Source of the DNA: Patescibacteria group bacterium | GTDB lineage: Bacteria; Patescibacteriota; Gracilibacteria; UBA1369 | Reading direction: 5' to 3' | DNA: 33,797 nt | NCBI GenBank assembly: GCA_963169815.1 | Contig: CAUJDC010000003.1 | Coordinates: 1 to 33,797, forward strand | Shown here: in pieces, positions 7,994-18,000 of the stretch | How the letters are laid out: every line of letters begins with the position of its first letter | Numbering within the stretch: the first letter of the stretch is position 1 | Position numbers and translations under genes: made by a program | The notes under the pieces: model-generated | The model's input: only the letters and a program-made list of their open reading frames with translations | Told to the model about the DNA's origin: nothing | Databases searched by the model: none

Positions 7994-9145
7994 ATGGACA
8001 GATTAGAAGGAAAATATTTTGAAAATACGATTGCTGCATTAAAAAATTTAAAGAATGCAGAAAATTTTGAGTTGAACCCATCTTTCAAAGCTAAACTTCG
8101 TGCTGAATTAATAGCTGGTACAGATCTGCTGGCTCATAATACAGAGACAAGTGGTCTGTTTGAGTTGGTCAGTCGATTTAAATACGTTTTTGGGGCTGTG
8201 CCAATGTTGGCCGTGTTTGTTTTGGTTTTTGCCCAATTCTCTAATTGGCAGGTGAAAGTTCCGACTGAACAAATTAAGCCGGATGAAATTAAAAGTAATG
8301 TTTTAACTACCAAAGAGCCTCTTCAAGTTATGGAAGTGAAGCCGCCTTCTATTCAAACTTTCTCAGCTGAGTCGGTTATGCCTTCCCGAGAGATTCTGGA
8401 TAAGATGTGGGCTGATCAAGACAAGGTTGTTGAATTACAACCGGAAACCAAGATTGTAGAACAGCCTGCAACTGATACGGTAAAACAACCTCAATTAAAG
8501 ATTAAAAATCCACAAATTGAAGTTAGTGGCTCCAATGTTTTGAACAACAATTCATTCGTTCAAGTGACGACATTTGTTATGCCAATTGATGAAACATCGC
8601 CTGTAGAAAATCATACTGAAAATATTAATTTAAATAATGACTCTCTACAAAATATAGTGTCTGCTGAACAGCAAGGTAGAGTAGAGGATTCTGGAAAAGT
8701 TGTGGAAAGCTCTGCACCAACTTTGATGATGGATCAAGCAGTTACACTTCCAACTATAGATGCGCAAATAGTGCCAGTCGAAAATCATGCAAATACAACC
8801 AATACAATGAATGTTGTTGTAGATTCAAAAGTTGTGCCGGTTACCGCTGATACTGTAACTCAAAAAGAGGCTACTCCTCTGAAGGCGATAATGGTAGTCC
8901 CTGTCAGTTTAAGCAATGATAAAATCATATATCAGGCGGAAAATAGAAAACAAGTTGTTTCAGCTGTACTTGAAACTTTTGCTGATCGCAATGGAAATCT
9001 GAGCAACGATTACACTATCAATGTAGCTATGCGTGAGGATGGCAGTTATAAAGCTGTGTTATTTGAATTAGGTAGAGCGACTAAAGTTGTGATCTTTACT
9101 TATAACGCCGATAAGCTGGTAGTTTTGACTGAACTTAATTATTAG
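7994..9145 (+). CDS. Single-TM protein, putative anti-sigma factor with extracellular region
   Basis: 1 nt after the sigma stop; N-terminal cytoplasmic helical region, TM 'YVFGAVPMLAVFVLVFAQF', long low-complexity ectodomain. Confidence 0.6.
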   Translation: MDRLEGKYFENTIAALKNLKNAENFELNPSFKAKLRAELIAGTDLLAHNTETSGLFELVSRFKYVFGAVPMLAVFVLVFAQFSNWQVKVPTEQIKPDEIKSNVLTTKEPLQVMEVKPPSIQTFSAESVMPSREILDKMWADQDKVVELQPETKIVEQPATDTVKQPQLKIKNPQIEVSGSNVLNNNSFVQVTTFVMPIDETSPVENHTENINLNNDSLQNIVSAEQQGRVEDSGKVVESSAPTLMMDQAVTLPTIDAQIVPVENHANTTNTMNVVVDSKVVPVTADTVTQKEATPLKAIMVVPVSLSNDKIIYQAENRKQVVSAVLETFADRNGNLSNDYTINVAMREDGSYKAVLFELGRATKVVIFTYNADKLVVLTELNY

Positions 9146-10538
9146 AGCTTTCGGAACTTCCGTAAAAGTTTCCAACAATAATCCAGAGGAAAATCATTAA
9201 TGGAGCGAAAAAAAGACTGTTCACGAAATTGCTGTGGGTGATTATTGCTAGTACCCCGCTTAAACAGCCAAGTGCCAAGCCGGATTGGATGGTATATTTT
9301 TTGCTATTGAAATGCTTGTTAGATTGAATGAGTGTGTAGAATAGAAATAGTAAGAAGGGGATGGTTCCAATGATTCCGGTTGTGGCGAATAGAGTTAATA
9401 TGCTTGAGTCTGAGCCACTGGCAGAGTGAATTGTTTCGCTTTCAATATAGCCAGCTTGAGCTCTTACATAGGCAAGATTGTTAAAGCCGTGGCCAAGCAG
9501 TGGTTTTTCTTTGATCAGAGAGATAGTTTGTTCCCAATTTAAAATCCGTAAACGAGCTGTGGGGTCAGGGTTTTCACTGCTGTTGAAGACAATAGAATTG
9601 ACGCTGGTAATTAGTTCCCCAACTCTTTGCTGAGCTCGGTCTGAGACATAAATGCCGATCAACCCTAAAATGATGGCGATAATTAAAAGTGTGCGTGCCC
9701 TTAAGATGCCTATTACTAATATGCCTATAGCAAAGGCAAAATAAGCAGAGCGAGAGTAAGTGAAGAAGAGGGCTGTGGCAAAAATACTGATGCAGAGGAG
9801 TAGGGTGAATCTTGTCGAAGTCTTTTTGATTTGTAGAAAAAGGCTTACACAAAAACAACTGAGCAGAGCAAATAGTCCACCAATGTAATTGGGATCTAGC
9901 CAGGTTCCAAAGAGACGATTGATATGTGGATCATAGCCAATTGCCTCAAAAGATTCGAGGCTTGGGAAGTAGATTAATTGTAAGAAGCCTCCTAAAGCGA
10001 TTAACAGGCCTGAGGCAATTAAAAGCTTCGGGAGGAGTTTGGCAAGTGCGGGATGTTCTTTTTGAAGCAACAAAACTGATGGTATTAACAGAAGATAGAA
10101 GAGGAGACGAAATAAGTACTGTGAGCCATTGATAACTTCTCGAAATGGTACTGAAACTAAACTTAGGAGTAGAGAAAATAGGGCGATGAGGAAAAAGACC
10201 GAAAGAGTTTTAAAGACAAAGTTTAAATGGCCTTTTGAATACAGAAGTTGCTGAAACTTTTTGAAGCGGGGAAGGATCGTACTTAGGGTGAAAATTGGCA
10301 CGGCCAAATCTGATAGAACAATACTTCTACCGAAGAATTCCAAACGACTAAATTCACCAGCAATAGGCAGGAGTATAAGCAGACTAATGGCGTAGATTGG
10401 CCGATAATATGCGAGTAGGGAATATGAGATGATCAGTAGCAATGGCACACTAGTTTCTGGCCTGGATAGGACAAACCAGGTGATGAGAAAAATTGCTACT
10501 AATAAAACTATATTGGAGAGTGATTTTTGATACTTCAT
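9135..10538 (-). CDS. O-antigen ligase/polymerase-like (Wzy_C superfamily) polytopic membrane protein
   Basis: About 10-12 TM; 'LLGHGFNNLAYVRAQAGY...IHSASGSDSSILTLFATTGIIGTIPF' typical of the Wzy_C loop. Confidence 0.8.
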   Translation of the reverse strand: MKYQKSLSNIVLLVAIFLITWFVLSRPETSVPLLLIISYSLLAYYRPIYAISLLILLPIAGEFSRLEFFGRSIVLSDLAVPIFTLSTILPRFKKFQQLLYSKGHLNFVFKTLSVFFLIALFSLLLSLVSVPFREVINGSQYLFRLLFYLLLIPSVLLLQKEHPALAKLLPKLLIASGLLIALGGFLQLIYFPSLESFEAIGYDPHINRLFGTWLDPNYIGGLFALLSCFCVSLFLQIKKTSTRFTLLLCISIFATALFFTYSRSAYFAFAIGILVIGILRARTLLIIAIILGLIGIYVSDRAQQRVGELITSVNSIVFNSSENPDPTARLRILNWEQTISLIKEKPLLGHGFNNLAYVRAQAGYIESETIHSASGSDSSILTLFATTGIIGTIPFLLFLFYTLIQSNKHFNSKKYTIQSGLALGCLSGVLAIITHSNFVNSLFFAPLMIFLWIIVGNFYGSSESSNN

Positions 10539-10559
10539 CGGTCAGGAAGAAGTAAGATT

Positions 10560-11210
10560 TCACTTCTTCTTTTTAAAGTTTTTTGTAATGATGACAATTA
10601 CAACTATAACAAATATGCCAACCGAAAAGTAGAGATAGTATTTAGTCCATTCGTTTGGTGGAGTGATTTTAAGTTTGGCTACAGGTTGTGGGTTGTCAGT
10701 CACTTTGACGAAGGTTTTGATGCCTACACGTGTGTTGGTTTTAATTGTAGCGCCAGATTGAAGCTCTTTAGATCCATTAGGATTTTTTCTTTCCATAGCT
10801 ATGCCGCCGGTATAATCACGCTTTTCGGCATCTTGCGGAATACTAATAATAAATTTAATTACTTTAGATTCTTTAGGATTCAAAGTATATTCTTCTCCAT
10901 CTGGCATAGTAATCCATTTGCCTACTTGGTCACGGCTGTCGTCGTGCCCTTCCAAAACAAGATTATTCTGACTATTGATCGTTGTGTCTACTGGATAGAG
11001 TAGAACGTCGACAATGTCATTGGTTTGATTGGTGAGTGTGGCAAATTCTTCATTACTCTCTCCTGGTTTAAGCTCAAAAGAAAAATATTCAGGAAGTTTT
11101 TCATTAGGATAAGTTGGAATGATGCTCAGTCCGCCAAAAGACAGTGCAGACGCATTGTTTAAAAGTAATATAGAACTGATAATACTCAGGATAAAATGTT
11201 GGGTTTTCAT
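10560..11210 (-). CDS. DUF916/WxIP-like surface protein with C-terminal TM (A-type)
   Basis: Signal peptide; 'VGKWITMPDGEEYTLNPKESKVIKFIISIPQDAEKRDYTGGIAME'; TM 'YYLYFSVGIFVIVVIVIIT' + KNFKKKK. Confidence 0.7.
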   Translation of the reverse strand: MKTQHFILSIISSILLLNNASALSFGGLSIIPTYPNEKLPEYFSFELKPGESNEEFATLTNQTNDIVDVLLYPVDTTINSQNNLVLEGHDDSRDQVGKWITMPDGEEYTLNPKESKVIKFIISIPQDAEKRDYTGGIAMERKNPNGSKELQSGATIKTNTRVGIKTFVKVTDNPQPVAKLKITPPNEWTKYYLYFSVGIFVIVVIVIITKNFKKKK

Positions 11211-11920
11211 TATGGTGTGCTGGTTAAAGTAAATGTTGCGTTTAATTGATATGGACCGTCTCGTAAACTAATTGCTGGATCTGTTGGTGTTTTGAAAATA
11301 TATGCTAAACCGAATGTAAAACTGTTCATGCGTCCACCACTCGGAGGTGAAGACCCATTTACAATGGTTTGATTGTCTCCATTACTGAAATAGCTGAGAC
11401 TTGATTCTGGTATAGTTGTGTAATTATTGATCAGATAGTCTTGTGTAAAAGCTGAGTTATCTGGAGAAATCGTGTCTGGATCAATTAAAACCTGAATACT
11501 GGGATCTGGAGGGGAGCTGTCGACGTTGATATTTTCGTCGAGATTGTTGTTGAAACTGACTACAGCGATGTCCGTATGAGATATGTTGCTAATCATATCA
11601 TCCTGATTTACCAGGTCGGATATAGTTAGATCCAATGTAAATCCGCCATTATTACGTGAGTCTGAAATATTGATTTTCTGATTCATATCATAATTGTAGA
11701 AAGCTAATATGCGACTGGACTGTTGAGGTAAAAAAATGGGTTGGACAATGTTGATGCTGGGAGGTACGGAAATACTCAAACAGTCTACAATAATTGTGCA
11801 ACTGGTTAAACCAATGCTGCCAGTTACCTGGGCTGCATATGCCAGACTGCTGATGACAAGGTTTGCAACTGTTATGATTAACCCGGTAAATGCACCAAAA
11901 TGTGGCTTATTTCTTGGCAT
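11210..11920 (-). CDS. WxL-like surface protein (B-type)
   Basis: Signal peptide; 'INISDSRNNGGFTLDLTISDLVN' and C-terminal 'GPYQLNATFTLTSTP'; start revised to ATG 11918-11920; TAATG overlap with next gene. Confidence 0.65.
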   Translation of the reverse strand: MPRNKPHFGAFTGLIITVANLVISSLAYAAQVTGSIGLTSCTIIVDCLSISVPPSINIVQPIFLPQQSSRILAFYNYDMNQKINISDSRNNGGFTLDLTISDLVNQDDMISNISHTDIAVVSFNNNLDENINVDSSPPDPSIQVLIDPDTISPDNSAFTQDYLINNYTTIPESSLSYFSNGDNQTIVNGSSPPSGGRMNSFTFGLAYIFKTPTDPAISLRDGPYQLNATFTLTSTP

Positions 11921-13016
11921 TATGGACGATAATTTTTTGTCCTTTTTCCAATGAGTATGGCTCGCCAATGTGATTTATTTTCGCAAGCTTTTTCCAGTTC
12001 ATGTTGAATTTTGTCGCAATGCTTCGAATGTTTTCATTATCTTCAACTATGTAGTCTGAACATTCACTGAGATATTTTTTCTTGAGCAAGTACCTGCAGA
12101 TCAGAATTATAATTAATAGTAATAATATACTGATAACAGTGATCAGGACTTGAATGTTAAAAGTAATGAAATTAGTTTCCAATTTGAAGTTTTTTAATTC
12201 GATGTCTTTGTTGTTGACGCCGTCAAAATAATATATTTTACCTGCAAAGTTAGCATGATAATTGCCCAAAATTGGATGTTTTTTAAAAGGAATGCTTTGT
12301 TCGAGAGAATCACCAGGTAAAACTTTTAGAGGCAATAACTTGATATTTTCGGCTTTACTGTTCAAAATTGAGTTAGAGAGTTGAACCTCTCCGGCGATAG
12401 TCATAATTACATTGCCTTTGTTTTTGAAAGAGTAGTGCAAGGCATCTGTGCTATAAGTTAAATTGGTAATTTCAAAATCTGTAGAAACTTCGCCTGGAAC
12501 ATTAATGATAAGTTGTTTTACATTTCTGATTTTTACTATGACACTCTGTGAAGCTGTGGAAATATAATCAGGAGTGATTTTTTCGATAGATATGCCTCCA
12601 TAATAAGTTCCAGGAAAAGTATTGGATGGGATGTTGATAGAGAAAGGAATGTTTAGATTGCCATGAGCAGGGACCTCGACGGTGTTTTTATCAAAGTTTA
12701 TCCATACGCCAAGATTTATGTTATCTTCATAAGGCATTTTGAAAACTATGTTGTTTTGATTATTTCTTTCTGAGTCAACCGGATATATCTTGTATGAAAT
12801 ACTATTGTCCGTGTTATTTATAATAGTTAATGAGTCTTGATATGAACTGCCAGGTGTCAAAATCAGATTAAAGTTGCTTTCCTCTTCCATCGTTCCTGCT
12901 AAAAAAATCTCTGATGTCTTTGTAGAAATGGAACGTTTGGCGACAGTCACACTAACAAAAATTCCGCTCAGAATGAGCGTAATTACTAGGATGGTTAATT
13001 TGGTCCGTATTTTCAT
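11907..13016 (-). CDS. DUF916/WxIP-like protein with TM and C-terminal LysM-like domain (A-type)
   Basis: 'LGVWINFDKNTVEVPAHGNLNIPFSINIPSNTFPGTYYGGISIE'; TM 'VLITVISILLLLIIILICRYLLKKK'; LysM 'YIVEDNENIRSIATKFNMNWKKLAKINHIGEPYSLEKGQKIIV'; start revised to MKIRTK. Confidence 0.75.
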   Translation of the reverse strand: MKIRTKLTILVITLILSGIFVSVTVAKRSISTKTSEIFLAGTMEEESNFNLILTPGSSYQDSLTIINNTDNSISYKIYPVDSERNNQNNIVFKMPYEDNINLGVWINFDKNTVEVPAHGNLNIPFSINIPSNTFPGTYYGGISIEKITPDYISTASQSVIVKIRNVKQLIINVPGEVSTDFEITNLTYSTDALHYSFKNKGNVIMTIAGEVQLSNSILNSKAENIKLLPLKVLPGDSLEQSIPFKKHPILGNYHANFAGKIYYFDGVNNKDIELKNFKLETNFITFNIQVLITVISILLLLIIILICRYLLKKKYLSECSDYIVEDNENIRSIATKFNMNWKKLAKINHIGEPYSLEKGQKIIVHNAKK

Positions 13017-13040
13017 TTTGGTTTTGTATTCAATATATAA

Positions 13041-13070
13041 TTGGGAGAGAAGATTTCTCTTCTCTCCCAA
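13041..13070. terminator. Perfect 13-bp stem, 4-nt loop hairpin between two cluster genes (terminator or partial terminator/processing stem)
   Basis: ttgggagagaaga-tttc-tcttctctcccaa; minus-strand tail TTATATATTG is only weakly U-rich. Confidence 0.65.
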
Positions 13071-13077
13071 TAAATGA

Positions 13078-13866
13078 TTAGCTCAAAGTATAAGTAACAT
13101 TAGAAGTGAATGTTCCTAAGAATGCAGGATATGCAGGCATAGCAAGAACGTAATCAAGACCAGGGACGGTAATTGATCCATCAAAGCCTAAATCATTGCT
13201 ATACAGAGTAACTGTGTTTGTTGTACCATCGTTTTTAATAAGCACGGCGTCATTGTCGAAACTTGCGTTTAATTGTTTGTCATTTGGAGCAGCGTTGAGG
13301 AAGAAATTGCTTTCACCATCTTTGATGAGGTTGGCGCTTTCAGCGGCACCTGTCACAAGCACACAAGGACTAGTACAAGCCATTGTTCCAGAAGTGACGA
13401 TAGAGAGCATGGCATAATAATCTTCATCAGCTCCAGTACCACCGACTGCACGATCTGCACCATAAGTCAAAAGAGGTTCTGAGGTGCCATTGACAAAGTT
13501 CGTGGCGTCTACATCGAGTTGTACCGCATAAGTACCGCTGTCACAAACATATGGTGTTGTGGATTCAACTTTTATTTGATCTGTAATATCAGTAAATGTA
13601 CCACTTGTAGTTTCATCAAAATATGCACTGTTTAGTTCTTCTGTTGCAGAAGTGTCGTTACTGTTTGATATAGATCTTGTACCAGTACCGATGTGAAAGT
13701 CGTCTGGATGATAAGCTGTTGAATCAGAGAACGCAAACTCTTTAGGATTGCTACAATCTAATATTTGTGTGCCTACTGGTTGTGGTTGTGCCAGGGCCAC
13801 AGAGGCTACCATGTTAACTGCTACTGCCGTGAAGGCAAGAACAGAAGCGAGTTTTTTTGTTTGCAT
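13078..13866 (-). CDS. Small secreted WxL-like/S-layer-like protein (B-type)
   Basis: Signal peptide 'LASVLAFTAVAVNMVASVALAQ'; compact beta-rich sequence; C-terminal 'LGTFTSNVTYTLS'. Confidence 0.6.
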   Translation of the reverse strand: MQTKKLASVLAFTAVAVNMVASVALAQPQPVGTQILDCSNPKEFAFSDSTAYHPDDFHIGTGTRSISNSNDTSATEELNSAYFDETTSGTFTDITDQIKVESTTPYVCDSGTYAVQLDVDATNFVNGTSEPLLTYGADRAVGGTGADEDYYAMLSIVTSGTMACTSPCVLVTGAAESANLIKDGESNFFLNAAPNDKQLNASFDNDAVLIKNDGTTNTVTLYSNDLGFDGSITVPGLDYVLAMPAYPAFLGTFTSNVTYTLS

Positions 13867-13899
13867 ATTTTTTTTGGTTATTTAATAATGCTTCATATT

Positions 13900-13928
13900 A
13901 TTGTAGGGCAAAAGTTATCGTGTGTCAA
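13900..13928 (-). promoter_or_regulatory. Near-consensus promoter TTGACA-17-TACAAT
   Basis: Minus strand -35 TTGACA (13923-13928), 17-nt spacer, -10 TACAAT (13900-13905), short 5' UTR to 13866. Confidence 0.8.
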
Positions 13929-13937
13929 GACTGATAA

Positions 13938-15086
13938 CTAGGATTTGCTTTTGCTTTTGTTTTTACTAGCTTTTGGCTTATGATCGCTCTTCTTTGGGAA
14001 GGGCAGTGTAAGTGTTTGGCCAGGGCGAATAAGGTAAGGTTTGTTTAATTTATTGAGCTGAGTGAGCTTTTTCCAGCTGACTTGATAAGATTCTCCTATA
14101 GAGACAATAGTTTCGCCTCTTTTCACGATGTGTGTGAAGGTTTCGGTTATCTGATCTTTCAGATAACGTCGACGAAGTTTTTCAAAGATCATTATTAATA
14201 TAATCAAAACTAGTAGAACAGCAAGGCATTGATAAGGGATAAGGCTAAAACTGAGCTCTTTGTCGATAGTGTCAAGCTCGCTTAATGACTCTTTGGCCAC
14301 GTCATATTCGAAAAACTTAGCATTTAGAGAAGCTTTATAGTTTCCAAAGAGTGGCGGATTAGGAAGTTTGAAGGTTTTTTCAAAGCTATCGCCTTGAAGT
14401 ATGGTTGGATGGTTCAGACTAAGGTTGTAAGGTTGATTAAGCAAAGTGCCTTCAATGTGTAAGTTGATCTCTGATTTTAGTAATATATTGCTATTGTTGC
14501 TGATTTTTAAATGGAAAGTCGGCTGGCCGTTAATTTCCTGATAATCAAATTGATCGATATTGTATTTGATGGTTTTTCGGCCTGGAACAGTTATATATAT
14601 AGGTTCGACGATGCGGCTGACTACTTTGATTTGCTTACTGCCAGATTGGGCTGAGATAACTTCAGCAACCAAGGCGCCCTGATATAAGCCTGGGCTGGTT
14701 TTTTCTGGAATGCTGATTTGATAGGGTTGCAGTAGAGTTTCGCCTGGCTTGATGCTGACTTCACTATGATTGAATTTTACCCATTCACCTATATGTTTTT
14801 GCTCAATATCGTTAGTTTTGAAGGTGACTACTCCATCTGAACTTTGAGCAGAATCGACCGCGTATATTTTTAGACGGTAAGTTTCCTGATCTGAGTTATT
14901 GAGTATTGTGAGAACGTCTTCCCGTCTTTCTGTAGATTTTAACTCATAACTAAGATGTTTTGGTCCTTCGTCCATTTGGGCTCTCGGATTTAGGGTGAGT
15001 TTGATTCCCTCCGCAAAACTTATTGAAGATATAGTGATCAACCCTACGAGAATGGCTAAAACCCTAATTTTGAAAAGATTTTTCAT
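13938..15086 (-). CDS. DUF916/WxIP-like protein with TM and C-terminal LysM domain (A-type)
   Basis: 'IGEWVKFNHSEVSIKPGETLLQPYQISIPEKTSPGLYQGALVAE'; TM 'YQCLAVLLVLIILIMIFEKLRRRYLK'; LysM 'HIVKRGETIVSIGESYQVSWKKLTQLNKLNKPYLIRPGQTLTLP'. Confidence 0.8.
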   Translation of the reverse strand: MKNLFKIRVLAILVGLITISSISFAEGIKLTLNPRAQMDEGPKHLSYELKSTERREDVLTILNNSDQETYRLKIYAVDSAQSSDGVVTFKTNDIEQKHIGEWVKFNHSEVSIKPGETLLQPYQISIPEKTSPGLYQGALVAEVISAQSGSKQIKVVSRIVEPIYITVPGRKTIKYNIDQFDYQEINGQPTFHLKISNNSNILLKSEINLHIEGTLLNQPYNLSLNHPTILQGDSFEKTFKLPNPPLFGNYKASLNAKFFEYDVAKESLSELDTIDKELSFSLIPYQCLAVLLVLIILIMIFEKLRRRYLKDQITETFTHIVKRGETIVSIGESYQVSWKKLTQLNKLNKPYLIRPGQTLTLPFPKKSDHKPKASKNKSKSKS

Positions 15087-18000
15087 TATGGATTAGGATT
15101 AAGATCAAAAGTTAAAGTTGTGTTATAAATACCTGTTTCAAGTTGTTTGGAAATCGCAGCATAATCGATCATTAAGTGCAGTAATAGGTCGATATTACCC
15201 TGTAACGGATTTTCGCTGCTTCCACTTGGAATTGCTCGAGAGTCAATCACAGTGATGGTTTTGTTTAGACTATTTTCTATTGATGAGTCACCATGAACAA
15301 AAGTAGTGCGATCAGTTAATGATGCTCCTGCCTGAAGGTAGTTTGTAACGAATTCACCGATTTGAGCCGCATTGAATGTATTGAAAGCATTGCTTAAATT
15401 TGAAGTGGCTAGATGAATGTTTTCCATGGGGATACATACAGAAGGTGTCTTGCAAAATGGTGAAGCCTTTAGAGTTAGTGTGAAATCCGCTGAACTGCCA
15501 CGTGTTTCCTTGATATTGATTGGTAATGAGGAAGAGAAATTTTGGCTTGAATTACCAACGCTTACCGTTGGGAAGGTAAAGCTGGTTGGTGGAGTGAAAG
15601 TAATCTCACCAGCTACATTGGCAATAACGTTAGCTGAAGTAGATCCATAATCGGTTACCGTGCTATTCACAGGGCGAGCAATAATATTGTTATAGGAATT
15701 ATCTGTGCTCGTGACTGAATGTGTGATATTGCTGTTGGTAGTTCCATCGATGATGCCATTATTAGAGGCGGACACTGTGATGTATTGATAAGTGTCCCAA
15801 TTGCTACTGTTAAAGGTTAAACTGGTTTCAGTTGGACTGGCTGGAGTTGAATCAGGGGACAGGGTTAGTCTGTTGTCTGATGCGCTAATGTTTACGGTCA
15901 CATTAGCGCTTGGCTGTGTCGCAAGCTTGATGCCATAATTTTCAGTTGAAGTACCTTCAATTAAGTTAACACTATTTTTGCTAAAAATAATTCCTCCAAC
16001 GCTAACTACTGGGAAAATGTCGAAGTTGTTTGGGTCTGGATCATTTAAAGTTCTGGCAAAATAGTGATCGATTTTTGCACCTACTTGATGTTTGGCACTA
16101 ATGTCTTCGTCTGCCAGTTGTAAACAATAAGAGCTATGCGCTGTTGATGTTGGTACTAAATTGAATTCCACTTCAGTAAAGTTGTTTCTACCTAAATGGA
16201 TAATATCGGTAGAAATGCTTTCTGATTTGAGTGCGCCAGTTACAAATTGGGTAGTATTGTCTGGGAGTAGAGTAGATACATTGGTAGAACTATCTCCATC
16301 GCCGAAATTTGTGCTGTTGGTGAATTGTAAATCGCCAGTGCTGACATCCTCAAAAGTGTAATTATCTAAACTAGCAGAGTTACAATATTTGCTGTCAACA
16401 TTAGGACTGCTTTGTAATTTAAAATTCCAACTATTGCTAGTGTGATATTCGAATAGTTTGGTTTGTTGATCCGAGAGTGTAGTTTTACCTATAAAAAATC
16501 CTTGACCTGACTCTGGAATCAAAATATTCCCTGACAAAGTGCGAGTGCCTTCGATTATTTCATCATAACTGCTGTTATAGGTGAAATTACTTAAATCAAC
16601 GCGGATTAATTTATTGTTTGAATAGCCCGATACAATGTTGTAATGACCAGCAGGGAAGTAAGCGTATTGATTTGGTATGTCAATTGTTCCATTCGGTATT
16701 GTATTTAAACCACTTACTTCTGGATCATAATATAAATATTCGAGGCCGCTTGGTGAATTTGCAGTCGCTAAATCATTTTCAGAAAGTTTAAGACGTGACA
16801 CAACTGCGAAATTTCGAGTAGGAGAAATGTCTACTTTGGTAAAATATGCTTTGAGACTAGTTAGGTCGGTTATTTGAGTATAATCTGTAGAACCAGCAAA
16901 GTACGCGTAGCCATTTACTGTGTCTATAACTGCTCCCTGTAAGCCAACTTTTTCATGTGGACTTTGATCATTATTTGGCACGAGTAGTATTTCATCTACT
17001 TTGATAGGGGGTTGAGTTGGTTCAACGTCTAAGTCTACTTTAACTATTTTTTGTGGATCATTGTAGGTGATGTACATGAACTGATTGGTTGTATCAATCA
17101 GAGATGAACTGATAATACTGGAAGTTCTGTCTAATAATAGTGTACCAACCTTAGTCATATCCTCGGTTGGGCCATTAAGCTTGATTTTAATGATACGAGC
17201 GTAGGTTTGTTGATCTGACAAACTGCCGATTGATCCTCCCAATGTTAGATAAAGGAAGCCGTGATCCAGGTCAATTTCTGAGTCAAAACTGTTGCCGGCA
17301 TAATCATAAGTTGAAGCAGTTTCGGAATAACTTTCACCAATGACATCAACTAATGTCTCTCCATTTAAATCAATTTTCAAGATTCTTACAGGGTATGTGT
17401 CCCCATAGTCATTGATCGGAGTGATAACTACATAGAGTAATTTATTGGGGGAGTCGACGAATGACTTGGTTGCCGTGTAAGTAAGGCCTGGTATTTGGCC
17501 ATCTAGTGGCGTGATTATGTCAAAATAAGTGGGAGCGCTAGAAATATCGGTGTAATTGTATTTATAAATACGTATTGTACTACTAGAGCCGATAGAGAAT
17601 GGTTCGTAGATAGTCTTTGAAGCTGTATCGATGGCTGGAGCAGGTGAGGCATTGTTATTATTCACAGGTGTAGGCTCACCACCTTCTTCACCTATGATCG
17701 TTGGTCCCAAATTAGTTGATAGAAAAGGAGAAAATTCATCAGATTTGCCATCTGCTCTAGTAATATTCATTCTAAGGCGGAATGGTTGACCAATTGAGGC
17801 GTTGTAATTAGGTGTGTTACTTGCCTCGATGGAAGTTGCGGTTAATTCATCACCATCATCATTACGGAATCTGTAACTATATGTATAGGTATTGGCCTGA
17901 CTTTTCGCAGTCAAAATTATTGGTGTCGGTAAGTCCACAAATAGACCAGGTCCATTGCCAATTTGAGCGGTAACTGAGGTCGGCGGGTCATTATTGACTA

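Noticed and set aside
10527-11003. Plus-strand ORF of 158 aa, and other antisense ORFs (9574..9858 -, 3908..4270 -, 7659..8081 -, 21895..22134 -, 25010..25231 -, 27006..27296 +, 31185..31400 -, 33222..33578 -)
   Set aside because: Each overlaps a better-supported CDS on the other strand or frame and has low-complexity or atypical composition.
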